In this document: positions 52,803 to 60,929 of the stretch, piece after piece | Layout of the letters: each line of letters begins with the position of its first letter | How positions within the stretch are numbered: position 1 is the stretch's first letter | NCBI GenBank assembly: GCA_947448735.1 | Contig: CANFOS010000015.1 | Coordinates: 1-64,000 of the forward strand | DNA from: Comamonadaceae bacterium | Lineage (GTDB): Bacteria; Pseudomonadota; Gammaproteobacteria; Burkholderiales; Burkholderiaceae_C | Length of the DNA stretch: 64,000 nt | Reading direction: 5' to 3' | The notes under the pieces: model-generated | Database searches by the model: none | What the model saw: only the letters and a program-made list of their open reading frames with translations | What the model was told of the DNA's origin: nothing | Made by a program: the position numbers and the translations under genes

Positions 52803-55800
52803 TTGAGCAACTGTCTTTTGCCGACTGAATCACCGCCCTTGCTGAACATTGAGTTTCCTGAATCGTTGCCGGTATCCGGCAAGCGCGACGAGATCACGGC
52901 CGCCATTGCGGCTCATCAGGTGGTGATTATTTGCGGTGAAACCGGCTCTGGCAAAACCACCCAGTTGCCAAAAATTTTGCTGGCCATGGGGCGCGGCAAG
53001 CTCAACTACCCGGCGGGTCAGCGCGGCAGACTGATTGGCCACACCCAGCCCAGGCGCATTGCCGCCTCCAGCGTGGCCAAACGCATCGCCGAAGAGCTGA
53101 AAACGCCGCTCGGTGATGTGGTGGGTTTCAAGGTTCGGTTTCAGGACCGATTGAGCCGCGACGCGTCCGTCAAGCTCATGACCGATGGCATTTTGCTGGC
53201 CGAAACACAAACCGACCCGCTGCTTAACGCCTATGACACCATCATCATTGACGAGGCGCACGAGCGCAGCCTGAACATTGACTTTCTGCTCGGCTACCTG
53301 CGCCAGTTGCTGCCGCGACGGCCGGACTTGAAAGTCATCATCACGTCGGCCACGATTGATGCGAACAGGTTCGCCGAATACTTTGCAAGCATGCCAAGCA
53401 TGCCCAGCGCGCAGCCGCAGGGCCGCCCCAAGGCAAGCGACGCCCCCTCGGGGGGCAGCGACGACGCGCAGCGCACAGCGTGGGGGCATGCGGTCCCGGC
53501 TCCGGTCATCATGGTGTCTGGGCGCATGTTTCCGGTCGAGCAGCGCTACAGGCCCTTCGAAGAGTCACGCGACTACGACCTGAACGACGCAATTGCTGAC
53601 GCGGTAGACGAGTTGTGGCTGAGTCCACACAGCGCCGGTGACATTCTGGTTTTCTTGCCGGGTGAACGTGAAATCCGTGAAGCTGCTGACCACCTGCGCA
53701 AGCATCTGGCGCATCAGCCCCTGAACCGCGGCGCTGATGTGCTGCCGCTGTTTGCACGCCTGAGCCCGGCCGAACAGGACCAGATTTTTGCCAGTCACAA
53801 CAACCGCCGCATTGTGCTGGCCACCAACGTGGCTGAAACATCGTTGACGGTGCCTGGTATCAGATATGTGATTGACGCAGGTACAGCCCGCGTCAAGCGC
53901 TACAGTTTCAGGAGCAAGGTCGAGCAGTTGATGGTCGAGCCGATCAGCCAGGCGGCGGCTAACCAACGCGCCGGTCGCTGCGGCCGGGTGGCCGATGGCA
54001 TTTGCATACGCCTGTATGACGCGCAGGACTTTGCCGGTCGCCAGCGCTTTACCGACCCCGAAATTTTGCGCAGCTCGCTGGCCGCCGTGATTTTGCGAAT
54101 GAAGGCGCTGCGCCTTGGCGCGATTGAAGACTTCGCCTTCATTGAAGCGCCGCAGCGCCGCGCCATGACGGACGGCTACCAGTTGCTGGCCGAGCTGGGC
54201 GCGGTGGATGATGACAACGAACTGACACCGGTCGGCCATACCCTGGCCAAGCTGCCGCTGGACCCACGCGTTGGCCGCATGATTCTGGAGGCTAAAAGCC
54301 GTGGTGCGCTGGACGAAGTACTGGTGATCGCCAGCGCCTTGAGCGTGCAGGACGTGCGTGACCGCCCGATGGACAAGCAAGCGCAGGCCGACCAGGCGCA
54401 TGCCAAGTTTGACGATGAAAAAAGCGAGTTTGTTGGGTATTTGAAGTTGTGGAAGTGGCTCGGTGACGCCAGGGGCGGACACGACGCGGCCGGAAATTCG
54501 ACGCACAAGCTGACCAACCGGCAGCATGAGAATTTGCTGCGCGAAAACTTCATCAACATGCGCCGGGTCCGTGAATGGCGCGACATCCATTCGCAGCTGA
54601 TGGGAACCATCGCCGAACAAGGCTGGGAACTGAACAAAAAAACCGCCAGTTATGAGCAACTGCACCAGTCCATGCTGTGCGGCTTGCTGGGTAACCTGGG
54701 CCAAAAAAGCGAGGAAGAAGACTGGTACCTGGGCGCCAGGGGCATCAAGTTTTACCGCCACCCCGGCGCCAAGCTGAGCAAAAAACCGGGCCGCTGGATT
54801 GTGGCCGCCGAGTTGGTGGAAACCACGCGTCTGTTTGGCCGGGGCATCGCCAATATCGAGCCTCAGTGGATCGAGCAGGTGGCGGGGCATTTGCTCAAAA
54901 AACAGCTGCTGGACCCGCATTGGGAGAAAAAAGCGGCGCAAGTCACCGCGCTGGAACGGGCGACGCTTTACGGTCTGGTGGTGTACAGCGGTCGGCGCGT
55001 CAATTTTGGCCGGGTAGACCCGGTAGCGGCACGCGAGGTGTTTATCCGGGAAGCGCTGGTAGCTGGCAACTGGGATACGACGTTGCCGTTTTTGAGACTC
55101 AATGAAAAGCTGATTGCCAAGGTGCAGGACCTGGAGCACAAGGCGCGCCGGCAAGATGTGCTGGTCGACGAAGAACTGATATACGCCTTTTATGACCAGC
55201 AGTTGCCAGCCGACGTGTGCAGCGGTGCAAGTTGCGAAGCCTGGTACAAAGACGAGGTTAAAAAGCAGCCCAAGCTATTGTTGCTGACGCAAGAAGAGTT
55301 GATGCGTCACGAGGCCGCTGGCATCACAACGCAGGCTTTCCCCAAAATCCTCAGATTAGGCGGCGTGGACTGCAGCGCGTCGTATCTGCATGAGCCTGGG
55401 GACGCCAAAGACGGCGTGACGGTCGATGTGCCTCTGTTCGCGCTGAACCAGGTCAACGAGGAGCGCTGCGAATGGCTGGTGCCGGGCATGCTCAAAGACA
55501 AGGTGCAGGCCCTCATCAAAACCTTGCACCAACGGCCACGCTCGCGTCTGGTGCCGCTGCCCGACACGGCGGCCCGCATGGCAGAGCAACTGAACCAAGC
55601 CGAAGTGTTTGGTACCGGATCCTTGACGGATGCGGTGCTCAAGCTGGTGCGGGATGCCACCGCGGTGGATGTCAAACGCGGCGACTTGAAGCTGGACATG
55701 CTGGCGCCGCACCTGTTCATGAACTTTCGGGTGGTGGACGAACATGGCCGGCAATTGGGCACGGGCCGCAGTCTGGCAGGGCTCAAGGGCGACCTGGGCG

Positions 55801-56843
55801 TGCAGGCGAGGGGGGCGTTTCAGGCGCTGGCCGGGCTCAAAGGTCTGTCGGGTTCAGCCCAAGAAGCCCCCAAAACGACTGATTCGGCTCGTTTTCAGGT
55901 ACCCAATCGGCCTGCAGGCCAACAAATACCTAGGCCAAGAGCTCCTGAAATAGTAGCGGCTAAAAGAGTCGAGCGCTATACCTCTTGGGCCTTCGGCGAG
56001 TTGCCCGAGCTGATGGAGATCGTCAAAGGCACACAAACACTGATTGGTTTTCCGGCCCTGATTGACCTGGACGATGCGGTCACCATTGAGGTGTTTGATG
56101 AACCGGAACTTGCCGCCGCCAAGCACCGGGCGGGCCTGGCGCGCTTGTTTGCCTTGCAGATCAAGGATGCCATCAAGTACCTGGAAAAAAACCTGCCGGA
56201 TCTGCAAAAAATGGCCACGGCTTATATGTTGGTGGGCCGCGCAGCAGACAACTCGGGTGGCGGGACGCTGGAGGAGCTGCGCCAGCAGATTCTGGACGTG
56301 GCGCTGAGCCGGACATTTCTGCTCGACCCTTTGCCCACCAATGAAGCCGAGTTTAAAAAGCGCCTTGACGAAGGCCGGGGGCGTTTGACGCTGATTGCGA
56401 CCGAAATTGCGCGGCTGGCAGGGGGTATTTTGCTCGAATTCACCGCCGCCCAGCGCAAGATCAAGGACACCAAAAACGCCGCAGAGGCCAGTGCCGACTG
56501 CAGCCAGCAACTACAGCGGCTCGTCCCCAAGCGCTTTTTAAGCGCCACGCCCTATGCGCAGCTGCAACACTTCCCGCGCTACCTCAAAGCCATCACGGCA
56601 AGGCTGGACAAATGGCGCGCAGACCCGGGCCGTGACGCTGCCCGTCTGCTGGAGATCAAGCCTCAGGAACAGCGCTACTGGCGGCTGGTGGCAGAGCGCA
56701 AGGGCGCAACAGACGCGCGAATGCAGGAGTTTCGCTGGCTGCTCGAAGAGCTGCGGGTGAGTTTTTTTGCGCAAGAGCTGCGCACGCCGCAGCCCGTGAG
56801 CATCAAGCGGCTGGAAAAAGTTTGGCAGCAACTGAACAGTTGA
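52803..56843 (+). CDS. hrpA: ATP-dependent RNA helicase HrpA with repeat-derived insertions
   Basis: HrpA is a DEAH-box RNA helicase. The 1346-residue protein starts at a TTG (52803) with a CGGAG ribosome-binding site. It has Walker A VIICGETGSGKTTQLPKIL, TQPRRIAASSVAKRIAEEL, the DEAH box IIIDEAHERSLNIDFLLGYL, SATID, and motif VI QRAGRCGRVADGICIRLYD; the HA2, OB-fold and long DUF3418-type C-terminal regions follow. Two stretches look foreign: residues about 196-230 (Pro/Ser/Gly-rich, family B repeat) and about 1029-1052 (repeat A). Both stay in frame. A strong terminator follows. Confidence 0.95.
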   Translation: MSNCLLPTESPPLLNIEFPESLPVSGKRDEITAAIAAHQVVIICGETGSGKTTQLPKILLAMGRGKLNYPAGQRGRLIGHTQPRRIAASSVAKRIAEELKTPLGDVVGFKVRFQDRLSRDASVKLMTDGILLAETQTDPLLNAYDTIIIDEAHERSLNIDFLLGYLRQLLPRRPDLKVIITSATIDANRFAEYFASMPSMPSAQPQGRPKASDAPSGGSDDAQRTAWGHAVPAPVIMVSGRMFPVEQRYRPFEESRDYDLNDAIADAVDELWLSPHSAGDILVFLPGEREIREAADHLRKHLAHQPLNRGADVLPLFARLSPAEQDQIFASHNNRRIVLATNVAETSLTVPGIRYVIDAGTARVKRYSFRSKVEQLMVEPISQAAANQRAGRCGRVADGICIRLYDAQDFAGRQRFTDPEILRSSLAAVILRMKALRLGAIEDFAFIEAPQRRAMTDGYQLLAELGAVDDDNELTPVGHTLAKLPLDPRVGRMILEAKSRGALDEVLVIASALSVQDVRDRPMDKQAQADQAHAKFDDEKSEFVGYLKLWKWLGDARGGHDAAGNSTHKLTNRQHENLLRENFINMRRVREWRDIHSQLMGTIAEQGWELNKKTASYEQLHQSMLCGLLGNLGQKSEEEDWYLGARGIKFYRHPGAKLSKKPGRWIVAAELVETTRLFGRGIANIEPQWIEQVAGHLLKKQLLDPHWEKKAAQVTALERATLYGLVVYSGRRVNFGRVDPVAAREVFIREALVAGNWDTTLPFLRLNEKLIAKVQDLEHKARRQDVLVDEELIYAFYDQQLPADVCSGASCEAWYKDEVKKQPKLLLLTQEELMRHEAAGITTQAFPKILRLGGVDCSASYLHEPGDAKDGVTVDVPLFALNQVNEERCEWLVPGMLKDKVQALIKTLHQRPRSRLVPLPDTAARMAEQLNQAEVFGTGSLTDAVLKLVRDATAVDVKRGDLKLDMLAPHLFMNFRVVDEHGRQLGTGRSLAGLKGDLGVQARGAFQALAGLKGLSGSAQEAPKTTDSARFQVPNRPAGQQIPRPRAPEIVAAKRVERYTSWAFGELPELMEIVKGTQTLIGFPALIDLDDAVTIEVFDEPELAAAKHRAGLARLFALQIKDAIKYLEKNLPDLQKMATAYMLVGRAADNSGGGTLEELRQQILDVALSRTFLLDPLPTNEAEFKKRLDEGRGRLTLIATEIARLAGGILLEFTAAQRKIKDTKNAAEASADCSQQLQRLVPKRFLSATPYAQLQHFPRYLKAITARLDKWRADPGRDAARLLEIKPQEQRYWRLVAERKGATDARMQEFRWLLEELRVSFFAQELRTPQPVSIKRLEKVWQQLNS
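53409..53491 (-). repeat. Dispersed GC-rich repeat, family B, in-frame copy in hrpA
   Basis: On the minus strand it contains CCCCCACGCTGTGCGCTGCG and CTGCCCCCCGAGGGGGCG, as in 33921. It encodes roughly 30 residues (RPKASDAPSGG and SDDAQRTAWGHA) between RFAEYFA and PVIMVSGRMFPVEQRYRP, which in E. coli HrpA as I recall are separated by only a few residues. GCATGC occurs at both edges of the insert (53388 and 53486), possibly a target duplication. Confidence 0.75.
55891..55957 (-). repeat. Dispersed repeat A, in-frame copy in hrpA
   Basis: On the minus strand it reads GCTACTATTTCAGGAGCTC, about 20 nt, then GTTGGCCTGCAGGCCGATTG. It is read as Ala-Pro-Glu-Ile-Val-Ala within a Pro-rich linker just before the conserved YTSWAFGELPE block. 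The inverted repeat differs from the tex copy at only three of 17 positions. Confidence 0.7.
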
Positions 56844-56851
56844 TGCACATC

Positions 56852-56881
56852 AAAAAGGGCTTGCAATACAAGCCCTTTTTT
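56852..56881 (+). terminator. Rho-independent terminator after hrpA
   Basis: AAAAAGGGCTTG pairs perfectly with CAAGCCCTTTTT around the five-base loop CAATA, and a T-run follows. Flanking A and T tracts make it bidirectional, so it can also serve the convergent DUF3309 gene. Confidence 0.92.
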
Positions 56882-56897
56882 CAAAACAGCCAAACGA

Positions 56898-57056
56898 TTA
56901 AATGCGGCCCGTGAGCAGCAAGACAATCAAAATAATGACCACCAAACCCAAGCCGCCGCTTGGACCGTAGCCCCAGCTGCGGCTATGGCCCCACGTCGGC
57001 AGTGCGCCGACCAGGATCAACATGAGAACGATCAGCACGATGAGAGAAATGGACAT
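56898..57056 (-). CDS. DUF3309-family small membrane protein
   Basis: This 52-residue gene runs from ATG 57056 to a TAA at 56898. The product begins MSISLIVLIVLMLILVGALP, continues TWGHSRSWGYGPSGGLG and ends VVIILIVLLLTGRI, the exact two-helix and central Trp/Gly/Ser pattern of DUF3309 proteins. An AGGAGTCCTCAT-type ribosome-binding site lies just upstream on the minus strand. The function of the family is unknown; genes of this kind are often stress-induced. Confidence 0.9.
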   Translation of the reverse strand: MSISLIVLIVLMLILVGALPTWGHSRSWGYGPSGGLGLVVIILIVLLLTGRI

Positions 57057-57157
57057 GAGGACTCCTTGTTATGTGAGCCCTGAGTCTGTGCCGCGGCGGG
57101 GCTGAATCAGGCCAAAAGAAGTCGCATGATGGCGTCAGCCAATGCCGATCATGTTGG

Positions 57158-58333
57158 CTACAGCTTGGCCAATCGAGCCAGTGCCGCGTTCAGTGTGTCG
57201 TCTTTTTTGGCAAAACAAAAGCGAACCATCCGCTGATCGAAACCGTTGCGATAAAACGCAGACAAGGGAATTGCCGCGACACCGATGTCGGTCGTGAGCC
57301 ACTTGCAAAAATCGGCTTCGTTCAAATCACTGACATCTGAAATATCGACGCACTGAAAGTAACTGCCTTCACTGGGCAGCAACTTCAAGCGCGTCTTGGC
57401 CAGGCCCGCGCGAAACAAGTCGCGCTTGCGCTGGTAAAAAGCGGGCAGGTCCAGGTAGGCCCGTTCATTGGCCATGTAGTTGGCCAGACCGTACTGCACA
57501 GGCGTGTTGACGGTAAATACATTGAACTGATGCACCTTGCGAAACTCCGACGTCAGAGCCGCTGGTGCCGCCACATAGCCCACCTTCCAGCCTGTGACGT
57601 GATATGTCTTGCCGAAGCTGCTGACGATGAAGGCCCGTGCGGCTAGCGCAGGAAAGCGCGCAGCGCTTTGGTGACTCTGCCCCTTGTCAGCATCAAACAC
57701 CATGTGTTCATACACCTCGTCGCTGATCAGCAGCACGTCGGTCGGGGCAAGGATCTCTTGCAGGGTCAACATGTCCGCTTCTGTCCACACCGTGGCACTG
57801 GGGTTGTGCGGAGAGTTGATCAAAATAGCGCGGGTTTTGGGTGTGATGGCGGCGCTGATTTTGTCGAAATCAGGGCGGAAGGTGCCGGGTATCAGGGGAA
57901 CCGACACCACCACACCGCCGGCCAGTTCGATATTGGGCACATAGCTGTCGTAGCAGGGCTCCAGCACGATGACTTCATCACCCGGGTGCACGACGGCCAG
58001 AATCGTGGTGATGATGGCTTGCGTGGCGCCAGCCGTGACCGTGATCTCGGTGTTGGGGTTGTAGCTGCGGCCATACAGCTTGAGCAGCTTGTTGGCGATG
58101 GCTTCTCGCAGCACCGGCACGCCGGGCATGGGTGGGTACTGGTTCAGGCCCTGGGTCATCGCCTGGGTCACTGCGCTGACCAGTTGCGGGTCACATTCAA
58201 AATCGGGAAAGCCTTGTCCCAGATTAACAGCGTTTTTTTCCAGTGCCAGGCCGGACATCACCGTGAAAATGGTGGTGCCAACGGCGGGGAGTTTGCTCTG
58301 TAGCGACGGAGTACGTTCAATGACGGCGTTCAT
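57158..58333 (-). CDS. PLP-dependent aminotransferase, YbdL-like
   Basis: The 391-residue fold-type I enzyme has NLGQGFPDFECDP, VTAGATQAIITTILAVVHPG, NSPHNPSATVW, and the PLP lysine in SSFGKTYHVTGWKVGY. The pattern, including the FGKTYHVTGWK block, is close to the methionine aminotransferase YbdL and to kynurenine aminotransferases. It may therefore deaminate methionine or aromatic amino acids; the exact substrate is not shown. The adjacent cysB gene hints at a sulfur connection (weak). Confidence 0.88.
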   Translation of the reverse strand: MNAVIERTPSLQSKLPAVGTTIFTVMSGLALEKNAVNLGQGFPDFECDPQLVSAVTQAMTQGLNQYPPMPGVPVLREAIANKLLKLYGRSYNPNTEITVTAGATQAIITTILAVVHPGDEVIVLEPCYDSYVPNIELAGGVVVSVPLIPGTFRPDFDKISAAITPKTRAILINSPHNPSATVWTEADMLTLQEILAPTDVLLISDEVYEHMVFDADKGQSHQSAARFPALAARAFIVSSFGKTYHVTGWKVGYVAAPAALTSEFRKVHQFNVFTVNTPVQYGLANYMANERAYLDLPAFYQRKRDLFRAGLAKTRLKLLPSEGSYFQCVDISDVSDLNEADFCKWLTTDIGVAAIPLSAFYRNGFDQRMVRFCFAKKDDTLNAALARLAKL

Positions 58334-58371
58334 GGGCGGCGTGCTTTCAAATCAAAAAAATCGCTGAAAAA

Positions 58372-59310
58372 TTAAAAATCGTTGGCATGCCCGGACATGG
58401 CTGTTTCAACCGCACTGCGGGTCAAGGCAGGGCTCAGGAGCTCGGCAAAGGTGTATACAAAGTTGCGCAGATAGGCGCTGCGCTTGAACGCCACGCGCGC
58501 CACATTCAAGCCAAAAAGGTGGCCCGCCGGGATGGCAATCAGGTCGCTGTTGGTGCCGTCATCCTTGATCGCCATTTCAGCCACAATGCCAACGCCCAGG
58601 CCCAGGCGCACATAGGTTTTGATGACGTCAGAGTCAATCGCTTCCAGCGCAACACGCGGCTGCAGCCGCTTTGCAGCGAACGCGAGGTCAATCTTGGTAC
58701 GGCCTGTAAACGACGGGTGGTAGGTGATCAGCGGCTCCAGCGCCAGGTCCTGCAAGCTGATGTCTGACTTGCTGGCCAGGGGGTGGGTTGCAGGCAACAC
58801 CAGCATGTGCTGCCATTCATAACAAGGCAGGGTGATCAGGTCGGCGTACTGGGCCAAGGACTCGGTGGCAATGCCGATCTCAGCCACTTCGTCCATCAGC
58901 ATCTGTGCAACCTGGTCGGGCGAGCCTTGGTGCATGCTGACATTGACCTTGGGAAAAGCTTCCCGCAATTTGGCAACGGGTTGCGGCAGCACATATCTGG
59001 CCTGTGTGTGGGTCGTTGCAATCGACAAAGTGCCACTGTCCTGCTTGGAGTACTGCTCCCCAATGCGGCGCAGGTTGCCGACTTCGCGCATGATCAGGTC
59101 TATGCTTTTGAGCACATGCGCGCCGGGCTCTGTGACGCGTTTTAAGCGCTTGCCGTGGCGGGCAAAAATTTCAACACCCAGCTCTTCTTCCAGTTCAATG
59201 ATCGCTTTGGAGATACCGGGCTGCGACGTATGCAGGGCGCGTGCAGTTTCGGTCAGGTTCAGGTTACGCCTGACAGCTTCCTGAACAAATCTGAATTGGT
59301 GAAGGTTCAT
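58372..59310 (-). CDS. cysB: CysB-type LysR regulator of sulfur assimilation
   Basis: CysB-type LysR regulators activate sulfate assimilation genes with N-acetylserine or adenosine phosphosulfate as signal. The 312-residue protein has the N-terminal winged helix MNLHQFRFVQEAVRRNLNLT and ALHTSQPGISKAIIELEEEL, and an effector domain with SIATTHTQARYVLPQPVAKL, as in CysB and Cbl. These two close relatives cannot be fully separated by eye. Genes for sulfur handling lie nearby (CbiX-like gene 72 bp away). Confidence 0.9.
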   Translation of the reverse strand: MNLHQFRFVQEAVRRNLNLTETARALHTSQPGISKAIIELEEELGVEIFARHGKRLKRVTEPGAHVLKSIDLIMREVGNLRRIGEQYSKQDSGTLSIATTHTQARYVLPQPVAKLREAFPKVNVSMHQGSPDQVAQMLMDEVAEIGIATESLAQYADLITLPCYEWQHMLVLPATHPLASKSDISLQDLALEPLITYHPSFTGRTKIDLAFAAKRLQPRVALEAIDSDVIKTYVRLGLGVGIVAEMAIKDDGTNSDLIAIPAGHLFGLNVARVAFKRSAYLRNFVYTFAELLSPALTRSAVETAMSGHANDF

Positions 59311-59382
59311 GTCTTTTTCGGCTAATGGTTGATTTTATGATGCCGCTGCGCTGCCAGGGCAAGCGGTCTTGCCTGAGCTCAT

Positions 59383-59742
59383 TCAGGCCAGTGCGAGATC
59401 GGCCATCAAGGAAATCAGGGCTGGGTTTTCCCCTGCGGTGGGCAGCAATTCAATCTTGATCTGGGGGTGGGCCGCCCGAATCTCGTGAATCAGAGTTGGC
59501 AAGTCTTCTCGGGCGTGCTTTCCAACACCCAAAAAAAGCGGAAATACCTTTAATTTTTCTGCACCAGAAGCTATTAAATCAATAGCAGCATCAGGAAGAC
59601 TGGGCAGGCACAGTTCAAGATACGCACAGCGCACCAAGGCTGATGGTGAGCGTTCAGAGATCTGCCGTGCAACCGCCTCGATCGGCAAGCGCCACAGCGG
59701 GTCGCGAGAGCCGTGTGCAAAAAGAACGATGCCAGTGGTCAT
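59383..59742 (-). CDS. Short CbiX/SirB-type sirohydrochlorin chelatase-like protein
   Basis: The 119-residue protein is a half-size chelatase (about 120 residues as in CbiX-S). It has GIVLFAHGSRDPLWRLPIEA with the metal-binding His, and VFPLFLGVGKHAREDLPTLI with the second His. Such proteins insert Co or Fe into sirohydrochlorin; siroheme is needed by sulfite reductase, which fits the neighbouring cysB. I start it at ATG 59742; the upstream frame continues into lptG and is not conserved. Residues 53-58 (AIDLIA) match the repeat A inverted repeat, but there is no length gain. Confidence 0.85.
   Translation of the reverse strand: MTTGIVLFAHGSRDPLWRLPIEAVARQISERSPSALVRCAYLELCLPSLPDAAIDLIASGAEKLKVFPLFLGVGKHAREDLPTLIHEIRAAHPQIKIELLPTAGENPALISLMADLALA
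59570..59600 (+). repeat. Possible dispersed repeat A in the cbiX-like gene
   Basis: GCTATTAAATCAATAGC is a perfect inverted repeat of the repeat A type and is read Ala-Ile-Asp-Leu-Ile-Ala in the common phase, but the TTGGCC-AGGCC block is weak and the protein length is normal. Confidence 0.4.
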
Positions 59743-59768
59743 GGTGTTTGAATCAGAAAAAAGCAGGG

Positions 59769-60929
59769 TCAACGTCTCAAAACGAGCCAGCCAAAGGCCC
59801 CCAGCGAGATCGTCATGTATAAAAGTCCGGGTGCGGCTGCCGCAAACCAAGGCTGCCAGTTTTGCAGGTTGCCGATGTAGCCAAAAACGTTGTTCAGCAA
59901 AAAAAAGCTGATGCCAATCATCACACCCATAAACACATAGCCAGAAATCCCGCCCGAACGGAAATGCAGGTAGGCAAACGGCAGTGCCAGGACCACCATG
60001 ACCAGGCAACTCAGCGGGTAAAACACCTTTTTCCAGAATTCAATTTCATAGCGTTGCGCTGCCTGCCCATTGGCATCGAGGTGGCGAATGTAATTGAACA
60101 AGTCGATGGTGCCCATGCGCTCGGGCTTGAGCAGGGCCACGGAAACCATCTCCTGCGATATCTCGGTCGGCCATCGAAAGCTGTCCAGCACGCTTCTGCT
60201 GACGCCTGCTGTTTGCGCCGCCGCATTTTCGGCCGTGACGCTGCTGGTGGGCACACTGAACTCGACCCGCGTCACGCCTTCTAACTGCCAGGAATCGGCG
60301 GTCGAAAATTTGCCGCGCACGGCTTGCATCCTCGAGACAACGAGGCCTTTGTTGTCAAACTCAAAGATCTGGATGCCGATCATTTCGTTCGCTGGCGATA
60401 GCGTTTTAACGTTTGCCACGTAGGTGTTGTAAGCCTGCTTTTCACGCAGCCACGCCCCTGTTTGACCAACCGTGATGGTGCCCTGATATCTGGCTTTGAG
60501 CAATTGTGCTGTCCGCTCGCTCAGGGGTGCCAGGTAGTCACCAATCAAAAAACTGACCACGACAAAAATACTCCCCAGACTCAGCAACATTTGCAGGGCT
60601 CGCCAGGGGTCTAGCCCGCTGGTGCGCAAAATCGTGTATTCGGAGCTTTTGGCAAGTCGGGCCATGACAAAAATGGTGCCGATCAGCACGGATATGGGCA
60701 GCAATTCATACAGGTGGTTGGGTATCAAAAGACCCACGTACAGCAAGGCGTGCCTGATTTGGTAAATATCGCTCGCCGTTGGCAGGCCGGTCGGTAAACC
60801 ATTGCTTTTGCCGAGGTACTGCAGCTCGTCAACCAGATCAAAAAAGAAAAACAGCGCCAAAAAACCGGCGGCCACCAAAATGATCGAGACCGCGACCTCG
60901 CCATAAATGAGGCGGCGAACGGTTTTCAC
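59769..60929 (-). CDS. lptG: LPS export permease LptG
   Basis: LptG with LptF forms the inner-membrane part of the LptB2FG transporter that pulls lipopolysaccharide from the membrane. The 386-residue protein has an N-terminal helix (VRRLIYGEVAVSIILVAAGF), a periplasmic beta-jellyroll region (LQGVTR-like LEGVTRVEFSV and TEISQEMVSVALLKPERMGT) and further helices at the C-terminus, about six in all. The start is a GTG at 60929 overlapping the lptF stop (GTGA). The longer frame upstream is a shadow of lptF. Confidence 0.92.
   Translation of the reverse strand: MKTVRRLIYGEVAVSIILVAAGFLALFFFFDLVDELQYLGKSNGLPTGLPTASDIYQIRHALLYVGLLIPNHLYELLPISVLIGTIFVMARLAKSSEYTILRTSGLDPWRALQMLLSLGSIFVVVSFLIGDYLAPLSERTAQLLKARYQGTITVGQTGAWLREKQAYNTYVANVKTLSPANEMIGIQIFEFDNKGLVVSRMQAVRGKFSTADSWQLEGVTRVEFSVPTSSVTAENAAAQTAGVSRSVLDSFRWPTEISQEMVSVALLKPERMGTIDLFNYIRHLDANGQAAQRYEIEFWKKVFYPLSCLVMVVLALPFAYLHFRSGGISGYVFMGVMIGISFFLLNNVFGYIGNLQNWQPWFAAAAPGLLYMTISLGAFGWLVLRR

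Noticed and set aside
53565..55154. 529-codon open frame on the minus strand inside hrpA
   Set aside because: It is antisense to the strongly conserved helicase; GC-rich codon bias leaves long open shadows. It has no ribosome-binding site or family motif.
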